The notes beneath the pieces are model-generated. The model saw nothing but the letters and a program-made list of their open reading frames with translations. It did no database searches and was not told the origin of the DNA. Of a stretch of 64,000 nt of DNA, positions 22,532 to 34,147 are shown in pieces. Position numbers and translations under genes: made by a program. Position 1 is the first letter of the stretch. Every line of letters starts with the position of its first letter. Source of the DNA: Carettochelys insculpta (lineage: Eukaryota; Chordata; Testudines; Carettochelyidae); assembly GCF_033958435.1 (NCBI RefSeq), contig NC_134138.1:78788298-78852297 (forward strand), written 5' to 3'.

Positions 22532-23568
22532 CTTAGAGCATGCAAGCAGGCTCTAACACAGGTCAGTCAGAAGTTCAGCACTTTACAAGTGCCCCTTCTA
22601 GAACACAGCTGCCATACATAGATCAACTTTGGGTTTAAAGTCCCAGAGGCTTTGGACACAGAAACCATGAGCAAGTCAAATCTAGGTTTTCTGGGCCTTG
22701 TTATAACAGAGATAAAAATACATTTGTTTTTTATTTTAAAGGGTTATCAACTATGTTTAACTAAGGGGTTGTACGTCCAGCCTAATCTCAACTCTTCTTG
22801 ATTTAGGTGCACAACACATGATAAAATCCTAGCGTAGACACGGCAAGTTGTAGTTTATCTGATCAGGTACCACAATGATTTATAGATGCCCAATCTGAAT
22901 TCACCCATTTTGCACAGGTGTAAATGACGACACATGATGTAAGGCAATATTAATTGAGGCCCACTGTGTTTATGTAATACTGTGAACTAATGCTGAGCAA
23001 CCTGTCTAAACAAGCAGCTGTCGAGTTTGATCTGTTACAACCAGAGGGCCCTCGAGTTTCCAGTACATTTGGATAGAATTTGAAACCCTTAGAATGTTGG
23101 CACTTTTGATACAGGCAAACAAAGACTAGGGGAAAGATGTGTTTTGTGTTTGAAAATGTTAGCTAAGCTCTTTTCACTGGAACATTTTCAAACCCTATGG
23201 CAAACAAGCAGGTTACATTTTAAGATTAGTTAGCGATCTGAGGTGAATGTTTGAGTTTCTCCATTATTCAGGCAAAGCAAATGCATTCTGGATGGTACCA
23301 TTTACGCTCACTTTGCATTCACAGATAAATGAAGACAAAATGTGCAAGGAAATGGAGAATCAGGCCTTCTCCACACAAAGAATTTGCACAGGTTTAACTT
23401 AAATGCATTTGGAAAGTGATTTAACCAGCCTGGTGTAAATCCCTATGTTGACATTATTGTATTGTTTTAACACTGGTTAACACACTTGAGCATATGCCCG
23501 TGCCCCACTGAGTGAAGCTAGACAGCTATTATACAGGATCAAAACAATAAAGGAACATACAACACAGG
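22532..23568. other. Unassigned stretch
   Basis: No gene or repeat family recognised. Confidence 0.4.
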
Positions 23569-23569
23569 C

Positions 23570-23857
23570 TATGTCTACACATGCCACTTCTTCTGGAAGT
23601 AGCATGGTAACGAGCCGTCCGGAAGATGCTAATGAGGCATGGATGTAAATTTTCCAGGCCTCATTAGCATATAGGCATGTGCTTTGCAGTCCAGAAGAAG
23701 CCCTTCTGGACTCCAAAATATACATGCAGACACGCAGCCCATGGAGAGCTTCAGAAAAAACCCTCCTTCTGGAAGCCCCTTCTTCCTCAAAAATCAGTTT
23801 GAAAATACAACTTTAAATTGGTGCAAATTTCTGTGCAGACCAGATCTTAGGCCTCCT
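23570..23857. mobile_element. Harbinger-type MITE (GTCTACAC terminus)
   Basis: It starts GGCTATGTCTACACATGCC, like the Harbinger element 1 terminus. The interior contains inverted copies of CTTCTGGAAG / CTTCCAGAAG-like blocks and TAATGAGGC / GCCTCATTA. The right terminus is poorly preserved, so the end is approximate. Confidence 0.6.
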
Positions 23858-24530
23858 CACCTCTAACTCTACCTCAATGCCACTGAAAAACTGTGGTTTC
23901 CATGTTCACATGAAGATGATTACAGACCTTATAATGATAAAATGGCAAAATCAACATGTGGACGAAATTTGTGAACATACTATGTCTGAATGCTTCATTA
24001 AAGTACCAGTGGTGAAAACTAAGTGAAATGCATTATATTCCAGTTGTAAAAAAGACAAGAATTGAGGACCATGAGTAAGACGAAAACAATACTGATTTCT
24101 TTTTAATACCAGAACAGCAACCTATTCATGCAGCCTTGAAGGCCTGCAAGAGAGAGGTGCCAACAAACTATACTTCTAATTATTAACTATGTAGATACGA
24201 GGGAAATGAGCCTTTCACACCATACACAGAAACTTAAGACCATCCATAACTTAATTAGTTCCTAGCTATTTCCCTCAAAATCATGTTCTCAAAACAAGGC
24301 TATGTTAGAAGAAAACATAACTAGGCTAACTTCCACCGGCACTGAAAGAGTGATGAAGCATTTAAAATGGATGTTATAGTCTTCCAATCAATAAAGTAAA
24401 ATAACAAGGAAATGCTGCTGTCACAATAGGGACTTCCATGTCTTTGTGAAAACCATTTTTCAAGATAACTTTCTGGAAAGCTTTAAAAAGATTTTACTTT
24501 TCAGCAAATAGACGGGCTTTTAACTGTTTT
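23858..24530. other. Unassigned stretch
   Basis: Nothing recognised apart from AT-rich sequence. Confidence 0.4.
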
Positions 24531-24546
24531 ATACCATACACTAGTA
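24531..24546 (+). repeat. Target-site duplication, left (Penelope A)
   Basis: ATACCATACACTAGTA, repeated exactly at 25182-25197. Confidence 0.9.
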
Positions 24547-25181
24547 ACAGAGAGGAAGCCGTGCTAGTCTATACACTATCAAAACAAAAAGCAGTCAAGT
24601 AGCACTTTAAAGACTAGCAAAATGGTTTATTAGGGTGAGCTTTCGTGAGACAGACCCACTTCTTCAGACCATAGCCAGACCAGAACAGACTCAATATTTA
24701 AGGCACAGAGAACCAAAAACAGTAAGCAAGGAGGACAAATCAGAAAAAGATAATCAAGGTGAGCAAATCAGAGAGTGGAGGGGAAGATCAAGAATTAGAT
24801 TGAGTCAAGTATGCAGACGAGCCCCTATAGTGACTCAGAAAGTTCCCATCCCGATTTAAACCATGTGTTAATGTGCCAAATTTGAATATAAATGTCAGTT
24901 CGTCCACTTCTCTTTCTAAAACGGAGAGTCACTATAGGGGCTCGTCTGCATACTTGACTCAGTCTAATTCTTGATCTTCCCCTCCACTCTCTGATTTGCT
25001 CACCTTGATTATCTTTTTCTGATTTGTCCTCCTTGCTTACTGTTTTTGGTTCTCTGTGTCTTAAATATTGAGTCTGTTCTGGTCTGGCTATGGTCTGAAG
25101 AAGTGGGTCTGTCCCACGAAAGCTCACCTAATAACCTATTTTGCTAGTCTTTAAAGTGCTACTTGACTGCTTTTTGTTTTG
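24547..25181. mobile_element. Penelope-like insertion A, two 3' ends head-to-head
   Basis: The element consists of an antisense arm (about 24547-24834) and a sense arm (about 24926-25181) separated by about 90 bases. The arms are the same 3' terminal segment, near-identical: each holds CTGAAGAAGTGGGTCTGTC and TAGTCTTTAAAGTGCTACTTG (complemented in the left arm), with only a handful of differences. The left arm extends about 35 bases further than the right, into the AGAGAGGAAGCC end. Exact 16-bp target duplications flank the whole, so both arms entered in a single insertion. There is no coding sequence: frames at 24635 and 24825 are mirror translations of the two arms. Confidence 0.9.
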
Positions 25182-25197
25182 ATACCATACACTAGTA
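25182..25197 (+). repeat. Target-site duplication, right (Penelope A)
   Basis: Exact copy of 24531-24546. Confidence 0.9.
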
Positions 25198-25758
25198 CAT
25201 CTGCCCAGCACTGCTTGGGTCCTTAACTGAAGCAAGTGTTTGGTGGGGTTTTCCGGTGGGGCTGGGGGGCGGGAGGAAAGAGGGAGTGGAAAATGTTCAT
25301 GCTTTACGTAAATGATTGTATTTTTCAAAACCAGGGAGCAAGAGCAAAGTGTACAGCTCATCTACCCCTGCGCTCCCCAGCCACAGTGAGGAATATAGAA
25401 AACCATTCACTTGCTCCTCGCTCCCTATGAAGAGGAACAGCTAGCAATATTCCCATATGAATCTGTTGTGTGTGTTTGCAGGGAGAGAAGGAGTGTCAGC
25501 CCCTAACACCTTCCTTAAAAGACAGCTGGGGGGGTGGAAGGCTTGGGCCTCGAACAGTGCCAGATGGGATGGAAGGTTCCCCAGCCAGCCCCTTTCACCT
25601 GCCTCATACTCCTGTCTCTTTTCTGTTTGGTTTTAGCAGAACCAATCCTTTTCCAGGCAGATCCCATTTTCCAGGCACGACTAAACCCTTAGCTTGCTTT
25701 AAGGTATGATAAGAAGAAGCTGTACGCAGAATTTGGTGGCCCTAGCTCTTACTATTTA
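25198..25758. other. Unassigned stretch
   Basis: No supported feature. Confidence 0.4.
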
Positions 25759-25761
25759 GGA

Positions 25762-26086
25762 CAGGTTGGGCAATAAACAGGTGGCAGTTCACCAGGTTAG
25801 CCCCTGGCAGGCTGCTGCCCTCATATTTACATGCATCTCTGCATGTATGGGTGACTGCAGATCCCGTTGGCCACAGATCAACATTCCTGGCCACTAGGCC
25901 TCTGGGAAGTGGTGTGGGCCAAAACACCATTTCCTCCAGCTCCCACTGGTTGTGAACAGTGATCCACATACAAAGGGAGTTGCAGTCGCCCATATCTGTT
26001 AAGGCACATGTAAATACAGCAGCAGCCCACCAGGGGAAAACCTTGGGAACCAATCTGCCCCATAAACCTGTATTTGCCCACCACTG
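25762..26086 (+). mobile_element. hAT-like nonautonomous element, copy 2
   Basis: The left end reads CAGGTTGGGCAATAAACAGG and the complement of the right end CAGTGGTGGGCAAATACAGG, a good inverted pair. The interior shares CTCTGCATGTATG and the TGGCCA-rich block with copy 1 at 22208-22531. Non-coding. Confidence 0.7.
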
Positions 26087-26129
26087 GTTTAAAGAGAAGT
26101 TCTTGAACAAACAAACACTACAATATATA

Positions 26130-26646
26130 CAGTAGACCCTCGAGTTATGCAAGGGTTCCGTTCTATGCACCCTCACGTACCCCGGATTTTGCATAAGTGG
26201 GGGTCTGGCTTTTTCCCTGGCAGAACACACATTCTGCAGCCGGGGGAGCAGCAGAAAGGTAAGTCCTGGCATGGGGGGCAGTTGGAGGGTTGAGCCTGGT
26301 GGTGGGTTAGGGCCATAGGAGGTGGGTAGGAGAGGGAGCTAAGCAGGGGGTGGGCTAGGGCTGCAGGTGAATGAGGGGTGGGGTGCTGAATTGGAGCTGT
26401 GCCTGAGGGGTGGTGAGCTGGAGCCAGGGCCAGGCGTGGGGGCTGATCCGGAGTCATGAGCCAGCAAGGGGTTGAATTGAGGCCGGAGAGGTTGAGCCAG
26501 AGTTGCGTCTGAGGGGTGATGAGCTAGATCCAGAGACAGGGGTGGAGGGTGAGAAGGAGATATGCATGAGCAGAGCTGAGGTGGGGCTGAGCTGGGGGGC
26601 GCACGTTAAAGTGCAACTGGAAATTGCGCATTTCCAGGGTTTACTG
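26130..26646. mobile_element. pogo/Tigger-like element with minisatellite core, TA duplication
   Basis: The left end is CAGTAGACCCTCGAGTTATG and the complement of the right end CAGTAAACCCTGGAAATGCG. TA flanks both sides (26128-26129 and 26647-26648). The body from about 26270 to 26600 is a degenerate G-rich tandem array with recurring GAGGGGTGGTGAGCTGGAGC-like units of about 35-45 bases. No transposase is present. Confidence 0.8.
26270..26600 (+). repeat. Degenerate GAGCTGGAGC minisatellite
   Basis: Repeated GGGGTG...GAGCTGGAG or GAGCTAGATC units inside the pogo-like element. Confidence 0.65.
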
Positions 26647-26648
26647 TA

Positions 26649-27926
26649 GGAATTAGGGGTCAGCCATTTAAGAGCGGGGTCGCATACTGTGGGCTCACGT
26701 ACCCTGAGACCTTGTTGTAATAGATTCAGAAAGTAAGGACTTCTGCAATTTTATCTGACACAATCTGACGAGGATTAGAATTGGCTTTCAATTACCTGTG
26801 TAAATCTGGAGTAACTGCTGAAATAAATAGAATTAGTCCACATTTCCACTGGCGTAACTGAGAGAAGTGCCTGGTTGTGGGTATGTTTTGGCACGTAAGA
26901 GGAATAAAATATAAATCACCATGATGAATAGACAACAGAATCAAACTTTCATGGTATTGTCTCTGCTTGGTAAATCATTTGGGTGACAAAGATGTCGTAG
27001 TACAAGGAAAGATACTTCTGTAATAAGAATTTATACGTAGGTATTTTACTAGCGCTGAAAGAGTTTTCCAGGACATCACTTATGGAATTCGAAGGAGGTT
27101 GTGAGAATCAGATTGGAGCACAATAAAGGAAAGTGAAGTGTTCTTTGTTAATTACAGAGTACTTTAATTTACTCTAAAACAGGGAAAGAGCAACTGTCTG
27201 ACTTAACCCCCAGTACAAACCAATTGAAATTAGGAAACTGAAGAAGAGAATATACACAAGGGCAGACTTTAGGCCTTCTGCTTAGCCTGATCTCCACTCC
27301 ACTTCTACAGGAAAGAATGCCAGACTGCGTAGAGAGAAAAGAATAAAAATGTATCCTTAACTTTCCACACTCCATAACAGATCCCTGGTGTTTGAGCCCA
27401 GTAAGAAGGTGGGATGCGTAGCAAGACTATCACAAGCGTAAGCATCACTGACTTCTACAACATCCCGAACACAGCTGCTGCTGCACAATTGAAGCGATCT
27501 CAATCGCTATGGCCGTACCTAGCAGCACTGTGCTGCTAGGAAGGAAGGCTAACTGAAGCAGCAGCAGCACAGAAGGGTCATTTCTTCCTTTGGCTGCCTC
27601 TATGCATCAGAGAGGTTGGAAGAGTCATGCTTCGTCTCCATCTTACCTCCGATAAAACACCTCTCATTTTAGAGGGCAAATACAGCAGGAAACTCTACAA
27701 GGTCCCCTACAAAGCATCAGTGAGATGCTCTTGCTACTACCCTTATAATGCCAGCTGGAGTCTCTCGGAGCTCACATGATATAAATAATTATGGTTCTTT
27801 CCCCCATTTTAACGACAGTTCTCTGACGTTGCTGCATGGTTTGGACTTTTGAAAAATATGCAGGAGATAGACTTTTTGGAAGAGTTAATAAAAGTGTACA
27901 ATAAAATTTATCATATGAGATTTAAT
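26649..27926. other. Unassigned stretch
   Basis: About 1.3 kb without a recognised feature. A short internal repeat around AGCAGCAC at about 27460-27560 contains a small inverted repeat (CTAGCAGCAC / GTGCTGCTAG at 27518-27539). Confidence 0.4.
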
Positions 27927-27928
27927 TA

Positions 27929-28075
27929 CAGGCTGAACCTCTAAAATCCATGACACTCTGATCTGGGAACAGCCATGGTCTCAGAGGACCATGGACGTTG
28001 CTGGACCAGGGAGCTGCAGAGGCCAGCTGGTATCTGATACATAAATACCTATGATAAAATGTGGTCTATCAGAAC
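27929..28075 (+). mobile_element. pogo/Tigger-type MITE fragment
   Basis: It starts TA-CAGGCTGAACCTCTAAAATCC, matching the terminus of the MITE at 17128-17429. Similarity fades after about 150 bases and no right terminus is seen. Confidence 0.6.
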
Positions 28076-29850
28076 ACCATTTTTACCTAACAATGGTAAG
28101 TAACCTTGGCTCAATATGATCCAGTTGAAGTTTTAACAAAGCACAAAAAATCATCTCTGTAATGACAAGCACGTGGATGAGCTTACTGAAGCTGTAAAAA
28201 TAAAATAAAGCATTTTTTGGCTGATACCATTTTTCAGTAAGCCAAAAGAAATCTTAGCTAACATCCAAAACACAAGTGGAGGCTCATAATAAGAAAGCAG
28301 CAAAGACAGGAACTAAGATAAAGGGACATTGTGAAGGCTGAAAAGCTGCACCTTTGAGCTACAGTTTTAACATCAGTTCTTATTGATCACTGATTGCTTT
28401 TTGTTTTGTTTAAATACTGGTCTTGTTAAATCTAAATTAGTACTGGCTGACTCATTCTGTTCTCCATTTCTGGTACCACAAGGTCAATTGAATAGTCACA
28501 TCTGTTTAATATTCTTGAACTGTTACTCAGTAAAGCAGGTTTACTAGTAAAAATACACTTTAAAAAACACAGAAGGATCTTCTTCTAGCAAAGACATTTG
28601 TATAATAAATGCCAATGCTGAAAACAAGTAAGCAGATGAAGGTTGAAAGATGTGTTACACAGAAATACAGGAGGAAAGGAAAGGCCTTAATAAAAATTGC
28701 GAGAAAAATTTATAAGAGTTCACAATTCCTAAACATAAAAAACAAGTTAGGATAAAGCAAGATAAGGAAAGAATGCAAGAAGAGGACTGATTAGTTAAAT
28801 TAAGAAAGAGAAAATACAAATAAAAAAATCTAGTTAGTTACCAGCATGACATGAGAGAAAAGATTGCAACATGGGTTAGTGAAGATATTTTAAGCATTAA
28901 TAAAGTAGTATGACATTTTTAGTAGATGATGTCCACTATACTGCTAAATATTCCAGTGCCTCAAAATTTAGTCATAGTTAATTGCAGTCTCAGGCAGTGT
29001 TCCAATTCAGGACATCACAACTGTGAGTGAAGATCCGTTTCATGTCTACCACTGCCAATCTGAAGCACGATGGATGAGCCTCAAAAATTTAAAATTTGAC
29101 TAGAACATGTACAGAGAGCTTTTCTGGACTTCCTGAGTCAGAAGTATTGGTGAAAACAGGTTCTATGCAAATAGGATGCAGTGCTATTTCTATAAATTTA
29201 TCTTTTACTTTCTGCTGGAGTCAAGAGATGCAAAAGTTCAATCAAACTCAATGCATTAACCCTGGGGCCAATGAGGAGCACATTGATCCGCCAGAAAAAA
29301 AATCAACAATAGGAGTAAAATGGAGGTTTTCTTCTGGGGTTGCATGCATTCACATTATTCTGAAGCACATTCTTTTCGGCACTACATTGCAAAGAGCCCA
29401 ATTTTCCAATGACCTTGTTCCTTACATAGTTATTTATACCCATACACATGTATGTACAAATGTGGTGTAAATGTTACCACTTTTATTAGGTATCTATTCA
29501 CAGCCACTTTTCAGAAGTATAAGCGTATGTCTGCAGAGCAGCTGGTAGACAGACTTACGCTAGTTTTGCTTTCAAGTCCACCCAGCACAAGGTTCTAAGC
29601 CTTCATTGTGCCGCCCTGTCCACACAGTTAACTGCCGAGCTGGGAGGCTTGCTGCTTAAGTGATTGACTGTGCAAGGTAGAGATCAGGGCCAAAATTCTT
29701 CCTTGATCTTTCTCTCCCCATCTGAAAGAAAATTACCATTCAGTAACCATCACATAATGCCAGACTGTCAATGAGAAGAAGATCTCAGTTTAAGATGAAT
29801 ACTAACTAATTCCTCGAGGAGGGGGGGAAAAATGTGGAGGTAACAGCATT

Positions 29851-29886
<36 letters not shown>

Positions 29887-32440
29887 AACCTTGGGTCTCA
29901 ATCTCCCTTAATGTGGATTTTTAATGCTGATCAATGCCTTTATTAGTTAACTAGAAATTTGCCCTTTGGTGGTTTTAGGCCTGAGGCCAGGTATCGCTGA
30001 ATATATCTATTTCTGCCAAAAAGAAAATTATCTGCACTCAAGCACTGAATTCCAAACATCCATTATGCTCAGAGATAAATAATATGTTTATTCAGTATTT
30101 TTATTGTCTGTTTAACAAATCATTTCATTGTACTGAAGGGCAAAGAACACAATAAAAAGTTCAGATGCGGCTAATGAAATTATAATTTGATCCTAGCAGT
30201 AGGTATTACATGATTTGTTCTAATCACTTATCTATGCAACAAAAGAACATATCTCAAGGGCTGGGAATGATGATCACATACCAGTATATGTCCCTGCCAC
30301 GTGGTATTCATAGGTTTCTAATAAAGGTCTTCTGCTGATAAACTCAGGGATTACTCCATTCCACTCATTACCACTGTTTGCAGAGTGACCTAAACTTAGC
30401 AGTTGGACTTTGTTTCCCAAGCTTCAGATGATGGTGGTATGATGATTCTTGATAAACAGAAAATCTAAGTAAGAATGCCTATTTGTTTATTTTGTCCAGA
30501 CAAGTTGCTTACATTGTCTCTAGAAAAAAAGCTAACAGCTTATTTTCCCCAGCTGAATGCAAAGCATAGTGAATGTCTAGCAAGGGGAGGGAGAAGATGA
30601 GGAAAACATGAGAAAGGAAATCACTAGGCCCCTTTATGTAACATCTTACACAGGAATGTGATACTTATTGCACATGGATGGACAGTGTATGTTTGTACAC
30701 AATAAACACATTCCTGAAAACAGTAGACTTCTATTTCTTATTAAGACTGGTATGTTTATGAAATTTGTTCAAGACTATTCCTCTTGTTTGTAGAACACTA
30801 GCCTTGTACTTTGGAGTCAGCCCTCATTTAACATAGAAATAATTACAAGAGGACTAATTCTTTATTCATATTTATCCTTTCAAGTCTTTTCTTCTGCCTC
30901 CTGCCAGCTGTCTCACTTCATATGGTAGGTCTGGCTTGACATGAGCAACTGAACATGGGTAAGACCTCATTTCTTTGGAGACAAGATTAGGGAAGCAAAC
31001 AGATCAGGATGCTGAAAAATAGTGTCTTTAAAAGCTAAAACAAGGAGTGTGAACTGGGGTACTCTTGCAGTATCCCACTTTTGGTCAGACAGAACATCGT
31101 ACAGCATTTTCCTCACTCTGGCCAGGTTGGTCAGTCTGCCCTTCTAGCCTGAGTCTCTACAGTAGTCCTATTCTCAGCTATGAAATAGGTTTGTCTCATC
31201 CTCACTGGGGTGTGTAGGCTGGCACTGATACTCACATGGTCTGGAAACCATTTTAGTTCTTAAGTTACAGAGGAGCTGGAAGGGGTACCAATCCCACACC
31301 TCCACTGGGTTCCAGCTCAGAGTTTTTTTAACCAGGCAGGCAACGTAAAGCCTCAGCAGACACTCTTGCTGGGTTCTGAGATCCTTTCTACCTCCTTTGG
31401 TTCTGAAACACACTCCAAGCTGTTGGTTCCATGAGTCCTTCTCTGGATGTTCTCTCTAAGCATTTTCTCAGCAGCCTGTTACTAGAAGTTTCCCTCTCCA
31501 GCCTGTGTGGTCCTGTAGCAGCTACTCTACCCACCATTAGCACCAATCAGTCTCAGCCTGAAGTTCCTGCATTTGCCACGCCAGCATGGGGTGTGTACAA
31601 CCCAAAAGACCGAAGGAACCATTTCCAATAGACAAGAGAATCCTGAAATGTAAAATTACGTAAAGAATAAGTCATCCAGAGACAGTGCATTCTGTACAGA
31701 GATTGGTTCCTACAAAAGTGACCAAGCCAAATCCAACAAGTGTAACGTATTAAATGCAACACAAATAGTTATAAAGAAAAAGGTTTGGGTGAGTGGTACA
31801 GCATATAGCTACTCCCTATGCTTGAATCTGACCAGTTAACAGCAGTTCTGATCTTGAATAAAAAGGAACCTCACGGACAAGACTGGAGGAGGACACAATT
31901 CTTGGGAAACCAAGTGGAAGTGGTTTCAGTGGAATCCTAATAAATATAACACCTGAATTCGCACAAGAGAACTGAATATCTTTTCACCACCTTTTAAATG
32001 CCTACAATGTGACTTCTCCCAGACTCCACTTTGCTCCTGATTATCTGTGCAATACTGCGAGGCGGGGCGGGGCAGGGCAAAGTCTGTGGAGCAGGGATTG
32101 GAAAAATATTTTTTCCTTTCACAGGCTTTTTTGTTCACAAGTGTTTTTAATAGTTCCCAATATTATTTTGGAGTAAAATGTCTTTCACATAGTGTAACTA
32201 CATTTGGATTTTTCTTCCTAGAGAAGAGCTTTTTTCACTGAAAATTACAGATGTAGATTGACTGAGTCATTCTGCAAATTTGTGTTAATTTCTGCAATTT
32301 TTTTCAGTCACAATAACAAAAAATAAATTCCAACAATGAACCATTTTTCAACAGCATCATAATGTAATGAAGAAGATTTCATGGGTAACATTCAGATGGG
32401 AATTTAGGCACCAGTCACAAACCCACAGTAAATGCCTCTT
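28076..32440. other. Long repeat-poor stretch
   Basis: About 4.4 kb with no recognised element or gene, the longest such block in the window. It contains a T30 run at 29853-29882. A 124-codon frame at 29096-29470 has no recognisable domain. It could be ordinary unique intergenic or intronic DNA. Confidence 0.4.
29853..29882 (+). repeat. Poly(T) tract
   Basis: Thirty consecutive T. No retroelement body could be identified on the side expected for a poly(A) tail. Confidence 0.95.
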
Positions 32441-32449
32441 ATCCCCCCA

Positions 32450-32545
32450 GTACACAACAACCCAGTGGCTAGGGTACTCACTCAGCTTGTAGGGGGCCCA
32501 GGTTCAAATCCCCACTCTTGAACAATGACCAACTCAGGTCTCTCT
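32450..32545 (+). mobile_element. tRNA-derived SINE head
   Basis: CAGTGGCTAGGGTACTCACTC resembles an A-box region, and GGTTCAAATCCCC a near-consensus B box, at tRNA-like spacing. The cloverleaf is not intact, so this is a SINE and not a tRNA gene. The body beyond is not recognised. Confidence 0.6.
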
Positions 32546-32579
32546 CGCACAAGTGAGCGCTCCATTCTCCAAACCTACA

Positions 32580-32884
32580 CAATAAACCCTCAAGTTACAT
32601 GGGGATTGTGTTCCTGTAACTCAAATTCTCACGCAAGTTTGCAGATTAGTTCCTGGCTCCCCTAGGCTTGCAGGAGCCAGGAAACTGACCAGCCCATTAG
32701 TTTCCTGGCTAGGTCTCCTTGCCTTCGTGCAGCTGGGGAAAGTCAGGGAGAAGGGGCTCTTAGCTTGCCTAGCTGCCCACAACCGTCGGCAGCTAAGCAG
32801 GCTGACAGCCAAAGAGCAGCTTCCAGTTGTGCTTAACTCATGGTAAAGCAAATTACATGCAAGCCACATATTTTGAGGGTTTAT
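32580..32884. mobile_element. pogo/Tigger-like element
   Basis: The left end is CAATAAACCCTCAAGTTACA and the complement of the right end CATAAACCCTCAAAATATG. The interior contains GAGCCAGGAAACTGACCAG, also seen repeatedly in the element at 52486-52940, so the two belong to one family. Non-coding. Confidence 0.7.
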
Positions 32885-33073
32885 GATATGTAATTCTGAG
32901 GTAGAAGTCTCTCCTGTTGAAGTGGCTCAACCTTATATAAAAGAACTGAATAATCATTAGGCAAAAAAAAAACAAAAAAACCCAACAGTGAAAATAATTA
33001 CAAAGCTTAATGGTTTAGAGCAGAGGACAAAGTTAAAGACCCTCAACGTTTAGGGACTCAGATGATCAACCCC

Positions 33074-33224
33074 AATTTGTCTTGTTCTTAAGTTGGCTTA
33101 TTATTCTATGATTACCAGGATCATCTCTGAAGCTTTTATTGTTATTTTTTATTTTAAGACAGAAGCTTCAGAGATGATCATGGTAATTATAGAACAATAA
33201 GGCCAATTTAAGAACAAGGCAAAT
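33074..33224. repeat. Long imperfect hairpin, about 63-bp arms
   Basis: Left arm 33074-33137 (TTGTCTTGTTCTTAAG ... GATCATCTCTGAAGC) pairs with right arm 33161-33224 (GCTTCAGAGATGATC ... TTAAGAACAAGGC). The arms differ at about eight positions and the loop is about 23 bases and T-rich. It may be a short foldback MITE. A pre-miRNA-like transcript is possible but unsupported. Confidence 0.8.
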
Positions 33225-33365
33225 AGGTTAAAAATATAGAAAATAACTGAAGTATGAATATAGTATGGTGGGGAAGATTAACATGCCGTTAACAAAGAGA
33301 CCTCATATCTAATGAATCTATTAGACTTCTTTGAGGGTGTCAATATGCATGTGGACAAGAGGAAT
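33225..33365. other. Short unassigned spacer
   Basis: Nothing recognised. Confidence 0.3.
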
Positions 33366-33377
33366 CTAGTGGATATG
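33366..33377 (+). repeat. Target-site duplication, left (Penelope B)
   Basis: CTAGTGGATATG, repeated exactly at 34136-34147. Confidence 0.9.
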
Positions 33378-34135
33378 CAAACAAAAAGCAGTAAAATAGC
33401 ACTTTAAAGACTAGCAAAATAATTTATTAGGTGAGCTTTGGTGGGACAGACCCACTTCTTCAGACCATAGCCAGACCAGAACAGACTCAATATAAACAGA
33501 CGAACCCCTATAGTGACTCAGAAAATTTCCATCCCAGTTCAAGCCACGTGTTAATGTGCCAAATTTGAATATAAAAGCCAACTCGGCTGCTTCCCTTTGG
33601 ATAGTGGTGCGAAAAAGTTTTTTTTTTTCAGTAACGCGTATACTTTTAAGTCTTTAACAGAATGCCCCATTCCATTAAAATGTTGAATTACTGCTTTGTG
33701 GATCTGGAGTGTTTCGATATCTGTTCGGTGCCCATTAACCCTTTGTCTAAGGGAGTTAGAAGTCTGTCCAATATACAAAGCATCTGGGCATTGTTGGCAC
33801 ATGATGGCATATATGATGTTAGTAGAGGAGCATGAGAAAGTGCCTGTGATTCTGTGGGTAACCTGGTTAGGTCCAGTGATGATATTTCCAGAGAAGATAC
33901 GTGGACAAAGCTGGCAGCGGGCTTTGTTGCAAGGAAAGGTTCCAGGACTGGTATTCCTGGGGGTATAGACTGTAGAATCACGGGCACTTTCTCATGCTCC
34001 TCTACTAACATCATATATGCCATCATCCCACCAAAGCTCACCGAATAAATTAATTATTTTGCTAGTCTTTAAAGTGCTACTTGACTGCTTTTTTGTTTTG
34101 ATAGTATATAGACTAGCATGGCTCCCTCTCCGTTA
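33378..34135. mobile_element. Penelope-like insertion B, head-to-head
   Basis: The longer antisense part runs from 33378 (complement of the 3' end) to about 33970 and includes the GIY-YIG region. It is fused at about 33970 to a short sense part (33972-34135). The sense part repeats the SCSSTNIIYAI-coding segment, then jumps by internal deletion to the 3' tail with TAGTCTTTAAAGTGCTACTTG and AGCATGGCTCCCTCTCCG. Exact 12-bp target duplications flank the whole. Confidence 0.9.
33551..33960 (-). pseudogene. Penelope GIY-YIG endonuclease fragment (element B)
   Basis: This encodes the C-terminal endonuclease of Penelope-like retroelements, which nicks the target DNA during insertion. On the minus strand the Cys-rich linker is readable upstream of the open frame (PGTFPCNKARCQLCP, about 33945-33900). 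It is followed by the nuclease core STNIIYAIMCQQC and ALYIGQTSNSLRQRV, the GIY-YIG-type signature, then GHRTDIET and VIQHFNGMGHSVKDLKV. The open frame ends at 33551; a T10 run near 33620 shifts the frame just after VYALLKKKNFF. The reverse transcriptase is absent (5' truncation). The YIG triplet is intact here. Confidence 0.85.
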
Positions 34136-34147
34136 CTAGTGGATATG
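34136..34147 (+). repeat. Target-site duplication, right (Penelope B)
   Basis: Exact copy of 33366-33377. Confidence 0.9.

Noticed and set aside
24635..25127. Two open frames on opposite strands with nearly identical protein translations
   Set aside because: They are mirror translations of the two inverted Penelope arms, which are 3' non-coding tail sequence. They are not genes.
29096..29470. 124-codon open frame
   Set aside because: No known motif, ordinary composition, and no supporting signals around it.
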